A stretch of DNA of 64,000 nucleotides from Mesorhizobium norvegicum (GCF_004919685.1 NZ_SMYZ01000036.1:61323-125322), one strand, 5' to 3'; positions 1 to 7,913 are shown, counted from the stretch's first letter. Notes: generated from the sequence alone by a model not told the origin. Numbers and translations: made by a program.

Positions 1-659
1 ATGCCGCTGCGTCCGCCCTTGGTCACCGCCATGAAATGATGCGGCTGGGCGGCGGATTTCACCGCCTCGGCGGCGATCCGCAGATTGCCGTCGGTGCCGT
101 TCTTGAAGCCGACCGGGCAGGACAGGCCGGAAGCAAGCTCGCGGTGGATCTGGCTCTCGGTCGTGCGCGCGCCGATGGCGCCCCAGGCGACGAGGTCGGC
201 GATATATTGCGGCGTGGTCATGTCGAGGAATTCGGTCGCCGCCGGCAGGCCGAGATTGTTGACGGCGGAGAGCACGTTGCGCGCCATCCTCAGTCCCTTG
301 TCGATGTTGAAGCTGCCGTCGAGGTCGGGATCGTTGATCAGGCCCTTCCAGCCGACCGTCGTGCGCGGCTTTTCGAAATAAACCCGCATCACGATCTCGA
401 GCCGGTCCGACAGGCTCTCGCGCAGCGCCGCCAGACGGCTGGCATAGTCCACGGCGGCGACCGGATCGTGGATCGAACACGGGCCAACAATGACCAGCAG
501 CCGATCGTCGGTACCGTTCAAAATGGCGTGGATCGCGTTGCGCGACGCGGTCACGGTGCGCGTCGCCGTCAGCGTGCGCGGGATCTCCCGCATCACCTGG
601 TCCGGCGTACTCAATTCTCGGATTTCCTTGACCCGAAGATCATCTGTGGTGGTCAACAC
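1..659 (-). CDS. aroG: 3-deoxy-7-phosphoheptulonate (DAHP) synthase, class I (3' end outside the window)
   Basis: First step of the shikimate pathway: condenses phosphoenolpyruvate with erythrose 4-phosphate. About 219 N-terminal residues are visible. They carry class I DAHP synthase motifs: IVGPCSIHD, VYFEKPRTTVGWKG, GARTTESQIHRELASG and PVGFKNGTDG. The gene runs off the left edge shortly after the last motif, so the C-terminal third is not seen. I chose GTG at 659–657 because GGAG lies 9 bases upstream; a TTG follows directly and is the alternative. The gene lies behind an aromatic-amino-acid attenuator (699–856), so transcription probably depends on charged Tyr/Trp/Phe tRNAs. Identity is secure; the exact start is less so. 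Confidence 0.93.
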   Translation of the reverse strand, partial: MLTTTDDLRVKEIRELSTPDQVMREIPRTLTATRTVTASRNAIHAILNGTDDRLLVIVGPCSIHDPVAAVDYASRLAALRESLSDRLEIVMRVYFEKPRTTVGWKGLINDPDLDGSFNIDKGLRMARNVLSAVNNLGLPAATEFLDMTTPQYIADLVAWGAIGARTTESQIHRELASGLSCPVGFKNGTDGNLRIAAEAVKSAAQPHHFMAVTKGGRSG

Positions 660-698
660 GGCTTTCTGCTCCTGTTTGGGAAACCTGCCGGCTGAAAA

Positions 699-724
699 CA
701 AAAAAGCCGCCAGGTACGGCGGCT
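699..724 (-). terminator. Rho-independent attenuator terminator upstream of aroG
   Basis: On the minus strand a 7-bp GC-rich stem (AGCCGCC at 718–724, complement at 705–711) with a 6-nt loop is followed by a run of T (704 down to 695, one break). It lies between the leader peptide stop (749) and the aroG start (659), so it would end transcription before aroG. Its 5' arm can pair instead with the TGGCGGC segment at 771–777, which gives an antiterminator. Confidence 0.85.
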
Positions 725-748
725 GTTCGGATCTTGTTGCTGCAATCT

Positions 749-820
749 TCAGATCGAGCGCAATCCTCCCGCCGCCAGCGAGCTCCTAAAGTACCAATAC
801 GTGGCGGTCAGGTTGATCAT
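749..820 (-). CDS. Aromatic leader peptide (attenuation peptide) of aroG
   Basis: A 23-residue peptide, MINLTATYWYFRSSL followed by AAGGLRSI, with four consecutive aromatic codons Tyr-Trp-Tyr-Phe at residues 8–11. An in-frame ATG 9 bases upstream (829) would add MSL, but that ATG overlaps the probable -10 box, so ATG 820 at the predicted transcription start is preferred, giving a leaderless message. The codons just before YWYF form segment 1 (CCGCCA, complement at 802–807), which can pair with segment 2 (771–777). A ribosome stalled at the aromatic codons would free segment 2 to pair with segment 3 (718–724) and prevent the terminator. The peptide probably has no other function. Confidence 0.82.
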   Translation of the reverse strand: MINLTATYWYFRSSLAAGGLRSI

Positions 821-827
821 GAGGCTC

Positions 828-856
828 ATATAGTCGATGCGGAGGCGTTTGTCACG
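828..856 (-). promoter_or_regulatory. Probable sigma-70 promoter of the aroG leader
   Basis: On the minus strand CGTGAC (856–851) and CTATAT (833–828) are exactly 17 bases apart. This is close to the rhizobial housekeeping consensus CTTGAC-N17-CTATAT. The expected start site falls 6–8 bases downstream, at or next to A820 of the leader ATG. The -35 box overlaps the TGA stop of the upstream antitoxin gene (854–852). Confidence 0.7.
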
Positions 857-1091
857 CCTTTGATGCAAGGAGATCGGTGCCTCGTAGCGGCGAGTTGAGC
901 AGGAACTCCGCAAGCGTACCCTTTCGCGCGGCCTTCCGAAGCCACTCTTCGGCCGAGACAACAACCACGATTGGTTTGCCGTTTCTGGTGATCGTCTGCG
1001 GTGAGGACTGCGCGCGTTCGATAACCTCCGAAAACTGAGCTTTTGCCCCAGCGACCGTCCAGTTGGTATTCTCTTTGGGCGCAGACAGCAT
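852..1091 (-). CDS. Phd/YefM-family antitoxin without an adjacent toxin
   Basis: Encodes 79 residues typical of the Phd/YefM antitoxin family: an N-terminal WTVAGAKAQFSEVIERA helix–strand DNA-binding fold, then ITRNGKPIVVVVSAEEW, the strand and turn that end the fold, and a C-terminal tail that usually wraps the toxin. Start ATG 1091 has GGAGG five bases upstream; a further in-frame ATG at 1103 contains that Shine–Dalgarno itself and is less likely. Family members repress their own promoter; a direct repeat of GACTAT in 1110–1130 just upstream could be the operator. No toxin gene follows: the stop overlaps the aroG promoter. It may be solitary, or its toxin may have been lost or moved. Confidence 0.8.
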   Translation of the reverse strand: MLSAPKENTNWTVAGAKAQFSEVIERAQSSPQTITRNGKPIVVVVSAEEWLRKAARKGTLAEFLLNSPLRGTDLLASKA

Positions 1092-1204
1092 TGCGACCTC
1101 CATGACCAGTCTGACTATCTTGACTATAGGGAATGGCGTTGCGGCGGCAACAGGGAGGGGCTGACCGACGGTAGCCAATCGCGGGATGGGTCGAAGCCTT
1201 CTCG

Positions 1205-1394
1205 ACTTCGTCATCCCTGGGCGAAGCAGGAGCGAAGCTCCGTCGCGGAGACCCTGGGATCCATGCCGCGACCTTAACCGTAGAGTGCAGCGGAGCAGAA
1301 TTCTGCACCGCTGCAACACTTAGAAGTCGCGGCATGGATCCTCGGGTCTGCGCCGCGTCGCTACGCTCCTTGCTCCGCCCGTGGATGACGAAGT
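1205..1394. repeat. Long inverted-repeat intergenic element, copy A
   Basis: A ~190-bp element starting ACTTCGTCATCCCTGGGCG and ending in an imperfect inverse of this (…GTGGATGACGAAGT). Internal inverted segments include GGATCCATGCCGCGAC near 1257–1272 and its inverse GTCGCGGCATGGATCC near 1326–1341. A second copy is at 6588–6806 and a short derivative at 51035–51088. It fills most of the gene-free stretch between the antitoxin and the SDR gene. I see no open reading frame of its own. Confidence 0.8.
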
Positions 1395-1424
1395 GATGGG
1401 CGTTTCCGCTAGACTTGCCTGCTG

Positions 1425-2219
1425 CTACTCCGGCGAAGACCCCGCAATGCTCTGGTCATAGTCGACAAGCGATCCGGTCATGACGCCCGACTGCGGACTG
1501 ACCATGTAGCTGATCAGCCGGGCAAGCTGGTCCGGCTTCACCAGCTGGCCCATCGGCTGGGCCGCTTCCGCCTTTTGCAGCCAGTCGTCCGGCGCATCGT
1601 GCCATTTCTTCTGCACGATGTCCTCACCCTCTGTGTCCATCCAGCCGGGCAGCACCGCGTTGCAGCGGATGCGGTTGTAGCGATAGGTATTGGCGACATT
1701 CTTGGTCAGCGTCATCAGCGCCCCCTTGCTGGTCGAATAGGGCGTCAGGAACGACTGGCCGCAATGCGCCGACATCGACAGCACATTGACGATCGAGCCC
1801 GGCGCCTTCTTCTCCAGCAGATGCGCCACCACGCCCTGCATCAGGAAAAACGGGCCGCGCACATTGGTGTCGAAGATCGTGTCGAACAGCTCCTCGGAGG
1901 TTTCGACAAGTGAACCGCGCGCCGACGTCGCGGCGGCATTGACCAGGGCGTTGATGGTGCCGAAATGCGAGATCGCGGTTGCGACCGCACGCTTGCAGTC
2001 GGCGACATCAGAGACGTCGGCGCTGATGAAGATCGCGTCGACGCCCGATTTCTTGAAATGGGCGACAGCCTTGTCGCCTTTTTCCTGCGAGCGGCCGATG
2101 AGCGCCAGCGCCCGGCAGCCCTCGTCGGCCAGCGCCTCGGCAACAGCAAAGCCGATGCCTTGCGCGCCGCCGGTGACGATGGCGCGCGTTTTGGAATTGC
2201 GATCGGCTGTTCCGCTCAT
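1425..2219 (-). CDS. SDR-family NAD(P)-dependent oxidoreductase
   Basis: Short-chain dehydrogenase of 264 residues with the classical layout: cofactor motif TGGAQGIG near residues 16–23, VNAAATS (NNAG equivalent) near 90, and the catalytic Ser plus Tyr-x-x-x-Lys in SMSAHCGQSFLTPYSTSKGA near 148–167. It probably oxidises or reduces a polyol or sugar alcohol hydroxyl. It is the last gene of a minus-strand operon that starts at the binding protein (6234) and contains iolG just upstream (20-base gap). Context suggests a second oxidation step on an inositol-like substrate; the exact substrate cannot be read from the sequence. Confidence 0.85.
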   Translation of the reverse strand: MSGTADRNSKTRAIVTGGAQGIGFAVAEALADEGCRALALIGRSQEKGDKAVAHFKKSGVDAIFISADVSDVADCKRAVATAISHFGTINALVNAAATSARGSLVETSEELFDTIFDTNVRGPFFLMQGVVAHLLEKKAPGSIVNVLSMSAHCGQSFLTPYSTSKGALMTLTKNVANTYRYNRIRCNAVLPGWMDTEGEDIVQKKWHDAPDDWLQKAEAAQPMGQLVKPDQLARLISYMVSPQSGVMTGSLVDYDQSIAGSSPE

Positions 2220-2239
2220 CGCCCTGCTCCTGTGGGTTC

Positions 2240-3235
2240 TTACTTGTCGAGACGGACGGTCTTGCCGGTCGTTGCCGACTTCAGCGCCGCATCCGCCAGC
2301 TTCAGCGCCACGAGGCCATCGGCCCCGCTCGGTGCCGCCTTCTTGCCCGACGTTGCCGCAGCGATGAAGGCAGCGATCTCATTGGCATAGGCGTCGAGAT
2401 AGCGGGTCATGAAGAAGTCGTGCAGCGGCGGGCGCGTATAGCCCTTCTCATTGGCCAACTCGATCGACACCGGCCGCTGGTTCTCGGCAGCAATCATGCC
2501 CTTCGAGCCATGCACCTCGATGCGCTGGTCGTAGCCATAGGTGGCGCGCCGTGAGTTGGAGATGACGGCCTGCTTGCCGGAAGCGGTTTCCAGGATGACG
2601 CTGACGCTGTCGAAATCGCCGGCAGCACCGATCTTCTTGTCGACCAGAACCGAGGCATGGGCGCTTACCGCCACCGGCTCCTCGCCGAGCAGGAAGCGCG
2701 CCATGTCGAAATCATGGATGGTCATGTCGCGAAAAATGCCGCCCGAACGCTTGATGTAGTCGATCGGCGGCGCGCCCGGATCGCGCGAGGTGATGGTGAC
2801 CATTTCGACGGTGCCGATGGCGCCGTCGTCGATCGCCTTGCGTACGGCGGCGAAATGCGGATCGAAGCGGCGGTTGAAGCCGACCATCAGCGTCGCCTTG
2901 GTCTTCTCGACCACGGCCAGGCATTTCTCGACGCGCTTGACGTTGAGGTCGATCGGCTTCTCGCAGAAGATCGCCTTGCCGGCCTTGGCGAAGCGCTCGA
3001 TCAAATCGGCATGGGTGTCGGTCGGCGTGCAGATGACGACGGCGTCGATATCCGCTGATTTTTCGATGGCGTCGATGGTGCGCACTTCAGCGCCATAGGC
3101 TGATGCCAGTTCCTTCGCTGCCTTCTCGAACGCGTCGGCGACGGCAACCAGTTTGGCCTGCGGGTTGGAGCCGACGGCGCGGGCGTGGACCTTGCCGATG
3201 CGGCCGGCACCGAGGAGGGCGAAGCGGAGAGTCAT
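2240..3235 (-). CDS. iolG: Inositol 2-dehydrogenase (Gfo/Idh/MocA family)
   Basis: NAD-dependent oxidation of myo-inositol to 2-keto-inositol (scyllo-inosose). The 331-residue protein has the N-terminal Rossmann motif GAGRIGKVHA (residues 8–17), the family signature CEKPID around 95–100 with its catalytic Lys, and GGIFRDMTIHDFDMARF around 165–181 with the Asp/His pair of the catalytic triad. Overall it closely resembles rhizobial IdhA/IolG as I know it. It lies between the ABC-transporter ATPase gene and an SDR gene on the same strand. IdhA is also required for rhizopine breakdown in rhizobia, which fits the mocDEF-like genes nearby. Confidence 0.88.
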   Translation of the reverse strand: MTLRFALLGAGRIGKVHARAVGSNPQAKLVAVADAFEKAAKELASAYGAEVRTIDAIEKSADIDAVVICTPTDTHADLIERFAKAGKAIFCEKPIDLNVKRVEKCLAVVEKTKATLMVGFNRRFDPHFAAVRKAIDDGAIGTVEMVTITSRDPGAPPIDYIKRSGGIFRDMTIHDFDMARFLLGEEPVAVSAHASVLVDKKIGAAGDFDSVSVILETASGKQAVISNSRRATYGYDQRIEVHGSKGMIAAENQRPVSIELANEKGYTRPPLHDFFMTRYLDAYANEIAAFIAAATSGKKAAPSGADGLVALKLADAALKSATTGKTVRLDK

Positions 3236-3346
3236 GGAATGTCCTTTGAGGGTGGTTCGAAGCGGGGCGCCGGTGATGGGCGCGGGTGATTTACGGTCAA
3301 GACAAGATCGACAGGGAGGCGGTGACCACCGCCTCCGCGCCCGGCC

Positions 3347-4114
3347 TCAAGCCGCGAGTTCCGCCTCGCCGGTCTTGGCGCCGGTGATGTAGGAGACGAT
3401 ATCGTTGCCGTCGGTGTCCTGCTTGCGCAAATTGGCGACGATGCGGCCACGCCGGAACACGACGATGCGGTCGCAAAGGTCGAACACCTGGCGCATGTTG
3501 TGGCTGATCAGGATCAGCGGCTCGCCATTGTCCTTCAGCGTGCGGATGATGTTTTCGACCTGTGCGGTCTCCTGCACGCCAAGGGCGGCCGTCGGCTCGT
3601 CCATGATGATCAGCTTGGAGGCGAAGGTCGCGGTCCGGGCGATCGCCACGCACTGGCGCTGGCCGCCGGACATGTGGCGGATGGTGTTGGACAGGTTGGG
3701 GATCTTCACCGCCGTGCGGATCAGCGCCGCCTCGGTCGCCTTGCGCATATACTTGCGGTCCAGGATCGAGAACGGCCCGAGGTTGAACAGCACCTTTTCG
3801 CGGCCGAGGAACAGGTTCGACGGCACGTCGAGATCGTCGGCCAGCGCCAGGTTCTGGAACACGGTTTCGATGCCGGCCGTGCGGGCCTCGATCGGCCCGG
3901 CAAAATTCACTTCCTTGCCATCGAACCAGATCTGGCCGCTGGTGCGCTGCTCGACGGCGGTGATCTGGCGCACGAAGGTCGATTTGCCGGCACCGTTGTC
4001 GCCCATGATGGCGACATGCTCGCCCTTGCGCAGTTCGAAGTTCGCGCCTTCCAGCGCATGCACGCCGCCATAGCGTTTGGTCAGGTTTTCGGTCTTCAGG
4101 ACGATGTTTGACAT
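3347..4114 (-). CDS. Sugar ABC transporter ATP-binding protein (CUT2 type, single domain)
   Basis: ATPase subunit of a CUT2-type carbohydrate importer, 255 residues. Walker A is GDNGAGKST near residues 37–45, the signature is MSGGQRQ (Met for the usual Leu), Walker B is LIIMDEPTAAL, and the H-loop is ILISHNM. Unlike RbsA or the inositol ATPase IatA, which carry two fused ATPase domains (~500 residues), this has one, as in the fructose-importer ATPase FrcA of rhizobia. ATG 4114 was chosen because the protein starts MSNIVLKTENLTKRYGG and lies two bases after the permease stop; the longer reading frame upstream is the permease gene in another frame. Confidence 0.9.
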   Translation of the reverse strand: MSNIVLKTENLTKRYGGVHALEGANFELRKGEHVAIMGDNGAGKSTFVRQITAVEQRTSGQIWFDGKEVNFAGPIEARTAGIETVFQNLALADDLDVPSNLFLGREKVLFNLGPFSILDRKYMRKATEAALIRTAVKIPNLSNTIRHMSGGQRQCVAIARTATFASKLIIMDEPTAALGVQETAQVENIIRTLKDNGEPLILISHNMRQVFDLCDRIVVFRRGRIVANLRKQDTDGNDIVSYITGAKTGEAELAA

Positions 4115-4116
4115 GG

Positions 4117-5193
4117 TCAAGCCCTCATTGCCCGCAGGCGTTGGCGCCACTGGTCGAGAACCACCGCACCGACGATGATCACGCCCTTGACCATCTCCTG
4201 ATAGTAGGCGTCGAGGCGCAGGAAGGTGAAGCCGGAGATGATGACGCCGAAGATCAGCGAGCCGATCACGGTGCCGATGATCGAGCCGCGGCCGCCCGAC
4301 AAGGAGACGCCGCCGATGACCGCCATGGCGATGGCGTCGAGTTCGTACATCACGCCCATGCCGGACTGCGCGGTCAGGTTCTTGGAGCTCAGCACCACGG
4401 CGGCGAGTGCTGCAAGCACACCGGCGATGACGTAGACGAGGATCTTGTGGTTGGCGATCTTGATGCCGGACATGCGCGCGGCGTCCTCGTTGGAGCCGAT
4501 CGCATAACAATGCTTGCCATACCTTGTGTAGGTCATGATCAGCTGGAACAGCACCGCCAGCGACAGGAAGATGATGACGGGCATCAAGCCTTTGCCGATG
4601 GCCGCGAAACCCTCGGTGGGAAACGAGATCGGCTGGCCCTTGGACCACCATTTGGCGATGCCGCGCGCGGTGACCATCATGCCGAGCGTGGCGATGAACG
4701 GCGGAATGCGCGTGTAGGCGATCAAGGCGCCGTTGACGAGGCCGGCAAACAGGCCGCAGCCGATCGCGACCAGCACCGGCACGATGACAGGCAGGTCGGT
4801 CCAGCCCTGGGCAAGGAACATCGCCTTGGGGTTAGGATTGCCGTTGACGGTGGCTACCTGGGCAAAACTCATGGCGATCATCGCGGTCGCGCCGACGATC
4901 GAACCCGAGGACAGGTCGATGCCGCCGGTGATGATCACCTGCGTCACGCCGATGGCGATGATGCCGACGATCGAGACCTGCAGGATGATGATCTGCAGGC
5001 GGGCTTCGTTGAAGATCGCGCTGACGTCGCTGCGGGTGTTGAACAGGAAACTGTCGCCGAGAAAGATGCGGCCGATCAGTTCGAAGACGACGACGAGGAT
5101 GACAAGCGCCAGGAAAACGTTGAGTTCGGCAGGCCATGCGCGCTTCTTCGCATCATAGCCGACTCCGCCGACGCCATGAGATGTCTGTGCCAC
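4117..5193 (-). CDS. Sugar ABC transporter permease (BPD_transp_2, CUT2 type)
   Basis: Integral membrane permease of 358 residues with about nine hydrophobic segments. The ITGGIDLSSGSIVGATAM motif of the ribose/xylose/inositol permease family is near residues 105–122, and GGVSLSGGRGSIIGT lies near 292–306. It would form a homodimeric channel with the ATPase encoded two bases downstream and receive substrate from the binding protein encoded upstream. A 99-base gap with a strong hairpin separates it from the binding-protein gene. Confidence 0.92.
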   Translation of the reverse strand: MAQTSHGVGGVGYDAKKRAWPAELNVFLALVILVVVFELIGRIFLGDSFLFNTRSDVSAIFNEARLQIIILQVSIVGIIAIGVTQVIITGGIDLSSGSIVGATAMIAMSFAQVATVNGNPNPKAMFLAQGWTDLPVIVPVLVAIGCGLFAGLVNGALIAYTRIPPFIATLGMMVTARGIAKWWSKGQPISFPTEGFAAIGKGLMPVIIFLSLAVLFQLIMTYTRYGKHCYAIGSNEDAARMSGIKIANHKILVYVIAGVLAALAAVVLSSKNLTAQSGMGVMYELDAIAMAVIGGVSLSGGRGSIIGTVIGSLIFGVIISGFTFLRLDAYYQEMVKGVIIVGAVVLDQWRQRLRAMRA

Positions 5194-5254
5194 GTATTCT
5201 GTCCTCCGTCAGCCGCGGTCGCCCCTCGCTGCCTTGCCGGCGCTGAGGGAAAGA

Positions 5255-5279
5255 GGAGCAGCGCTGTGAGCGCCGCTCC
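5255..5279. promoter_or_regulatory. Intercistronic hairpin between binding protein and permease genes
   Basis: An 11-bp stem with one mismatch and a 3-base loop (GGAGCAGCGCT / AGCGCCGCTCC) with no U-tract, just after the binding-protein stop on the minus strand. Such hairpins in ABC operons often stabilise the upstream mRNA so that the binding protein outnumbers the membrane subunits. That role is inferred here. Confidence 0.5.
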
Positions 5280-5292
5280 GTATGTCCGCTGC

Positions 5293-6234
5293 TCAGTTCT
5301 TCTTCAGGAACTTGTCGATGTTCGCCGGCGTCACCAGCTGGAAGGGGACGTAGACCTTGTGCTCGACCTTCTCGCCCTTGGCCAGCTTGAGCGCCGCATC
5401 CAGTGCGCCCGCGCCCTGGCCGGCCGCGTCCTGGAACACGGTTGCGTCGAGGTCGCCCGCCTGCATGGCGGCAAGCGCGTCCTGGGTGGCGTCGACGCCG
5501 CCGACGACAACCGACTTCATGTCGATGTTGGCGGCCTTCATCGCCTGGATGGCGCCGATGGCGCTTTCGTCATTGTTGGCGATCACGCCATCGAACTTCT
5601 TGCCGGTCGAAAGCCAGTTGGTCATCAGGTTCTGCGCCTCGTCGCGGTTCCAGTTCGACGTCTGCTTGTCGATGATCTTGATGAAGCTGCAATCCGGCGT
5701 GGCGATCACCTCTTCGATATCCTTGGTGCGCTGCACGGCGGCCTGGTTGGAAAGCTCGCCCATGATCACATAGACATTGGCTTCCTTCTTGCCGGCTTCC
5801 GTGAACAGGCGGCAGACTTCCTTGGTCTCGAGCGTGCCGGAATCGGCCTCGTTCGAGGCGACGAAGGCCTGGTTGTCAGGCAGCGTGTCGACGTTGACCG
5901 GCTCGCGGTTGACGTAAACCAGCGGGATCTTGGCGGCCGCCGCGGCATCCGACATCGCTTGCGTGGCCGAGGTGTCGACCGGGTTGACGATGATCGCATC
6001 GACGCCCGAAGCGGCGAAGTTCTTGATCTGGTCAAGCTGCTTGGCGACGTCGTTCTGCGCGTCCTCGACCTGCAGCTCGACGCCGCTCATGCCCTTGGCC
6101 TGCTCGATCATGCCGTTGCGCAGGACGGTCAGGAAGTTGTCGTCGAATTTGGCCATCGACACGCCAACCTTGGCGGCAAAAGCGGATGAACTCATCAGCG
6201 CCGCGAAAGCGACGCCCAAAATCAGTTTCTTCAT
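5293..6234 (-). CDS. Sugar/inositol-type ABC transporter substrate-binding protein (rhizopine-binding MocB-like)
   Basis: Periplasmic binding protein of 313 residues (Peripla_BP_4/RbsB fold). A Sec signal peptide MKKLILGVAFAALMSSSAFA ends at about residue 20 (AFA|AK). The mature part begins VGVSMAKFDDNF and has the hinge-region pattern typical of ribose and inositol binders (DAIIVNPVDTSAT; GVIANNDESAIGAIQA; VVGGVDATQDAL). It is the promoter-proximal gene of the transporter–iolG–SDR operon. With iolG and mocDEF-like genes around it, a cyclitol ligand (inositol or rhizopine) is more likely than ribose, but the ligand is inferred. Confidence 0.82.
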   Translation of the reverse strand: MKKLILGVAFAALMSSSAFAAKVGVSMAKFDDNFLTVLRNGMIEQAKGMSGVELQVEDAQNDVAKQLDQIKNFAASGVDAIIVNPVDTSATQAMSDAAAAAKIPLVYVNREPVNVDTLPDNQAFVASNEADSGTLETKEVCRLFTEAGKKEANVYVIMGELSNQAAVQRTKDIEEVIATPDCSFIKIIDKQTSNWNRDEAQNLMTNWLSTGKKFDGVIANNDESAIGAIQAMKAANIDMKSVVVGGVDATQDALAAMQAGDLDATVFQDAAGQGAGALDAALKLAKGEKVEHKVYVPFQLVTPANIDKFLKKN

Positions 6235-6587
6235 TGTCTCTCTCCTCCACTCTTGGTGTCCGGTTGCACCGATCTATCCGGAATCCCCGATCTCCCCGGG
6301 GAATCTCTCCCTGATATCGTTTCTGTTCCGGGTGACGCCTTGCCGTTTGTGGAACGCCAGACCCTCTGTATGAAACAGATGTGCCGGAACGAAAGAACCA
6401 AAATACACAGTTGGTGAAATATTTATTCCATTTTGCCGTAAGGCGTCAAGGGAGATTCCAAAACCCGATGCGCGATTTTCGGATGATGGGTGGTCGAAGC
6501 CGAGGCCAGGCTGAGCCTATAAGTGGTCGAGGCCAACGCGCTGACCGGCTCTCAGTCGCCACCATCCGCGATTTGCGAAAGCATCCC
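6235..6587. other. Upstream region of the transporter–iolG operon
   Basis: No convincing gene. Nearest the binding-protein ATG is a C-rich segment. An inverted repeat CTGT-atgaa-ACAG sits at 6366–6378, and an A/T-rich block lies around 6395–6435, where a minus-strand promoter would be expected. The rest (6440–6587) shows nothing I can name and leads into the inverted-repeat element at 6588. Confidence 0.35.
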
Positions 6588-6806
6588 GACTTCGTCATCC
6601 TAGGGCGAAGCAGGAGCGAAGCTCCGTCGCGAAGACCCTAGGATCCATGCCGCGACGGTCGGCACGAGCACGGCGGTTCTGAATGTGGTCGTGGTGCCCA
6701 GGCGGAGCTGCTCCTGCACCGTTGCATCGCTCCGAAGTCGCGGCATGGATCCTCGGGTCTGCGCTGCGTCGCTACGCTCCTTGCTCCGCCCGTGGATGAC
6801 GAAGTC
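6588..6806. repeat. Long inverted-repeat intergenic element, copy B
   Basis: Starts GACTTCGTCATCCTAGGGCG and ends with the inverse, GTGGATGACGAAGTC, with the same internal segments (GGATCCATGCCGCGAC and its inverse) as copy A at 1205–1394. The central ~60 bases differ between the copies. It lies between the binding-protein promoter region and the 3' end of the LacI gene, so the two copies bracket the whole five-gene operon. Confidence 0.8.
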
Positions 6807-6841
6807 GGGGATGTTTCGGCCAACATCGAGAGTCGCTCTCC

Positions 6842-7873
6842 CTAGATATTCTCAGGCAGATAGATGTCGAACGGCAGGAAGGTCTGGCCAGGCGCGTTCG
6901 CCGCACCCGTCTCGATGGCGTGCGCCATCAGGTCGACCAGTTCGCGGCACAGTGCCGCCAACGGCGTCGAGATCACCATCGTCAGGATGCCATCCGCCAG
7001 GGCAGAACGCGATGTCGCGTTGATCTCGTTGCAGATGACCGCGGGCATCTCGGCCGGCTTTGCCTGCCTGAGCGCTGCGACAGCGCCTTCCATGCCGCCG
7101 CCGGCGACATAGCAGCCAACCAGATCAGGGTGGCGGCCAAGGAGATCGAGCAGCGTGTCCTGGGTAATCTGGTTGGCTTCCAGATTGACCAATGTCTCGA
7201 GCAAGGTGAATTCCGGCGCCTGCTCGCGAAAGAAGGAGCGAAAGCCGATCTCGCGCAGCTCGTGGCCGTGGAAGCGATGGCTGCCGACGAAAAGCGCAAC
7301 CTTGCCCGGCCGTTTCGCCGCCTTCGAGATCATCCAGGCCGCACTGCGGCCGACCTTGCGGTTGTCGAGGCCGACATAGCCTTCGCGGATGCCGGCGGCG
7401 AAGTCGGACAGCAGGGAAAACACCGGCAGCCCTTTGGCCTTCATCTCCTCGACGGCAACCGTCAGCGTCGGGTGATCAGGCCCGACCAAAGCGACGGCCC
7501 TGCATTTGGTCGCCAGCCTGCGCGCGCGCTCGACGATTTCATCGGGGGCCAGCGAGTCCGCAAAGTCGATTGTGGCGACGCCACGGAAGCGCGGCGATCG
7601 CGACACGGCAAGTTCAAGCTCGCGGGCGAACTCGCTGTAGAAAACATAATTGCCCTTGAGCAGCAGGAAGCCGAGCCGATACTCGGGCAATTCATGGCGC
7701 ATCCGCTGCTTGATCAGGCCTGCGGCGTGATAGCCGATCTCGGTCGCCGCCTCATAGACGCGGCGTGCCGTTTCCTCGCGCACCGGCAGGCGGCTGTTGA
7801 GCACGCGGTCCACCGTGGCGACACTGACACCGGAGATGCGCGCCAGGTCTGATATGGTCGGCCGTTTCGCCAT
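6842..7873 (-). CDS. LacI-family transcriptional regulator
   Basis: 343-residue repressor-type regulator. The N-terminal helix–turn–helix and hinge helix are clear (TISDLARISGVSVATVDRVLN, residues 6–26), followed by a periplasmic-binding-protein-like ligand domain. ATG 7873 was chosen because the protein starts MAKRPTISDLA at the expected place; an 88-codon upstream extension runs through the intergenic region and lacks family similarity. It lies between the transporter operon (same strand) and the divergent oxygenase genes, so it probably controls both in response to a cyclitol-type ligand. Candidate operators are at 7914–7958. Confidence 0.9.
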   Translation of the reverse strand: MAKRPTISDLARISGVSVATVDRVLNSRLPVREETARRVYEAATEIGYHAAGLIKQRMRHELPEYRLGFLLLKGNYVFYSEFARELELAVSRSPRFRGVATIDFADSLAPDEIVERARRLATKCRAVALVGPDHPTLTVAVEEMKAKGLPVFSLLSDFAAGIREGYVGLDNRKVGRSAAWMISKAAKRPGKVALFVGSHRFHGHELREIGFRSFFREQAPEFTLLETLVNLEANQITQDTLLDLLGRHPDLVGCYVAGGGMEGAVAALRQAKPAEMPAVICNEINATSRSALADGILTMVISTPLAALCRELVDLMAHAIETGAANAPGQTFLPFDIYLPENI

Positions 7874-7913
7874 GCTTGCCTCATCGGATTGCCTGAGGCT
7901 TCCTACATCATTC

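Noticed and set aside
749..964. 71-codon frame that contains the YWYF leader peptide
   Set aside because: The upstream part overlaps the antitoxin gene and the promoter; the leader starts at 820 (or 829).
3347..4651. Longer 434-codon version of the ABC ATPase
   Set aside because: The extra N-terminal part overlaps the permease gene in another frame and lacks any ABC sequence before MSNIVLKTEN.
4108..6189. Long open frame (~690 codons) on the plus strand opposite the ABC transporter genes
   Set aside because: It mirrors three clearly coding minus-strand genes, is rich in Asp/Arg/His from reversed GC-rich codons, and has no ribosome site or family motif.
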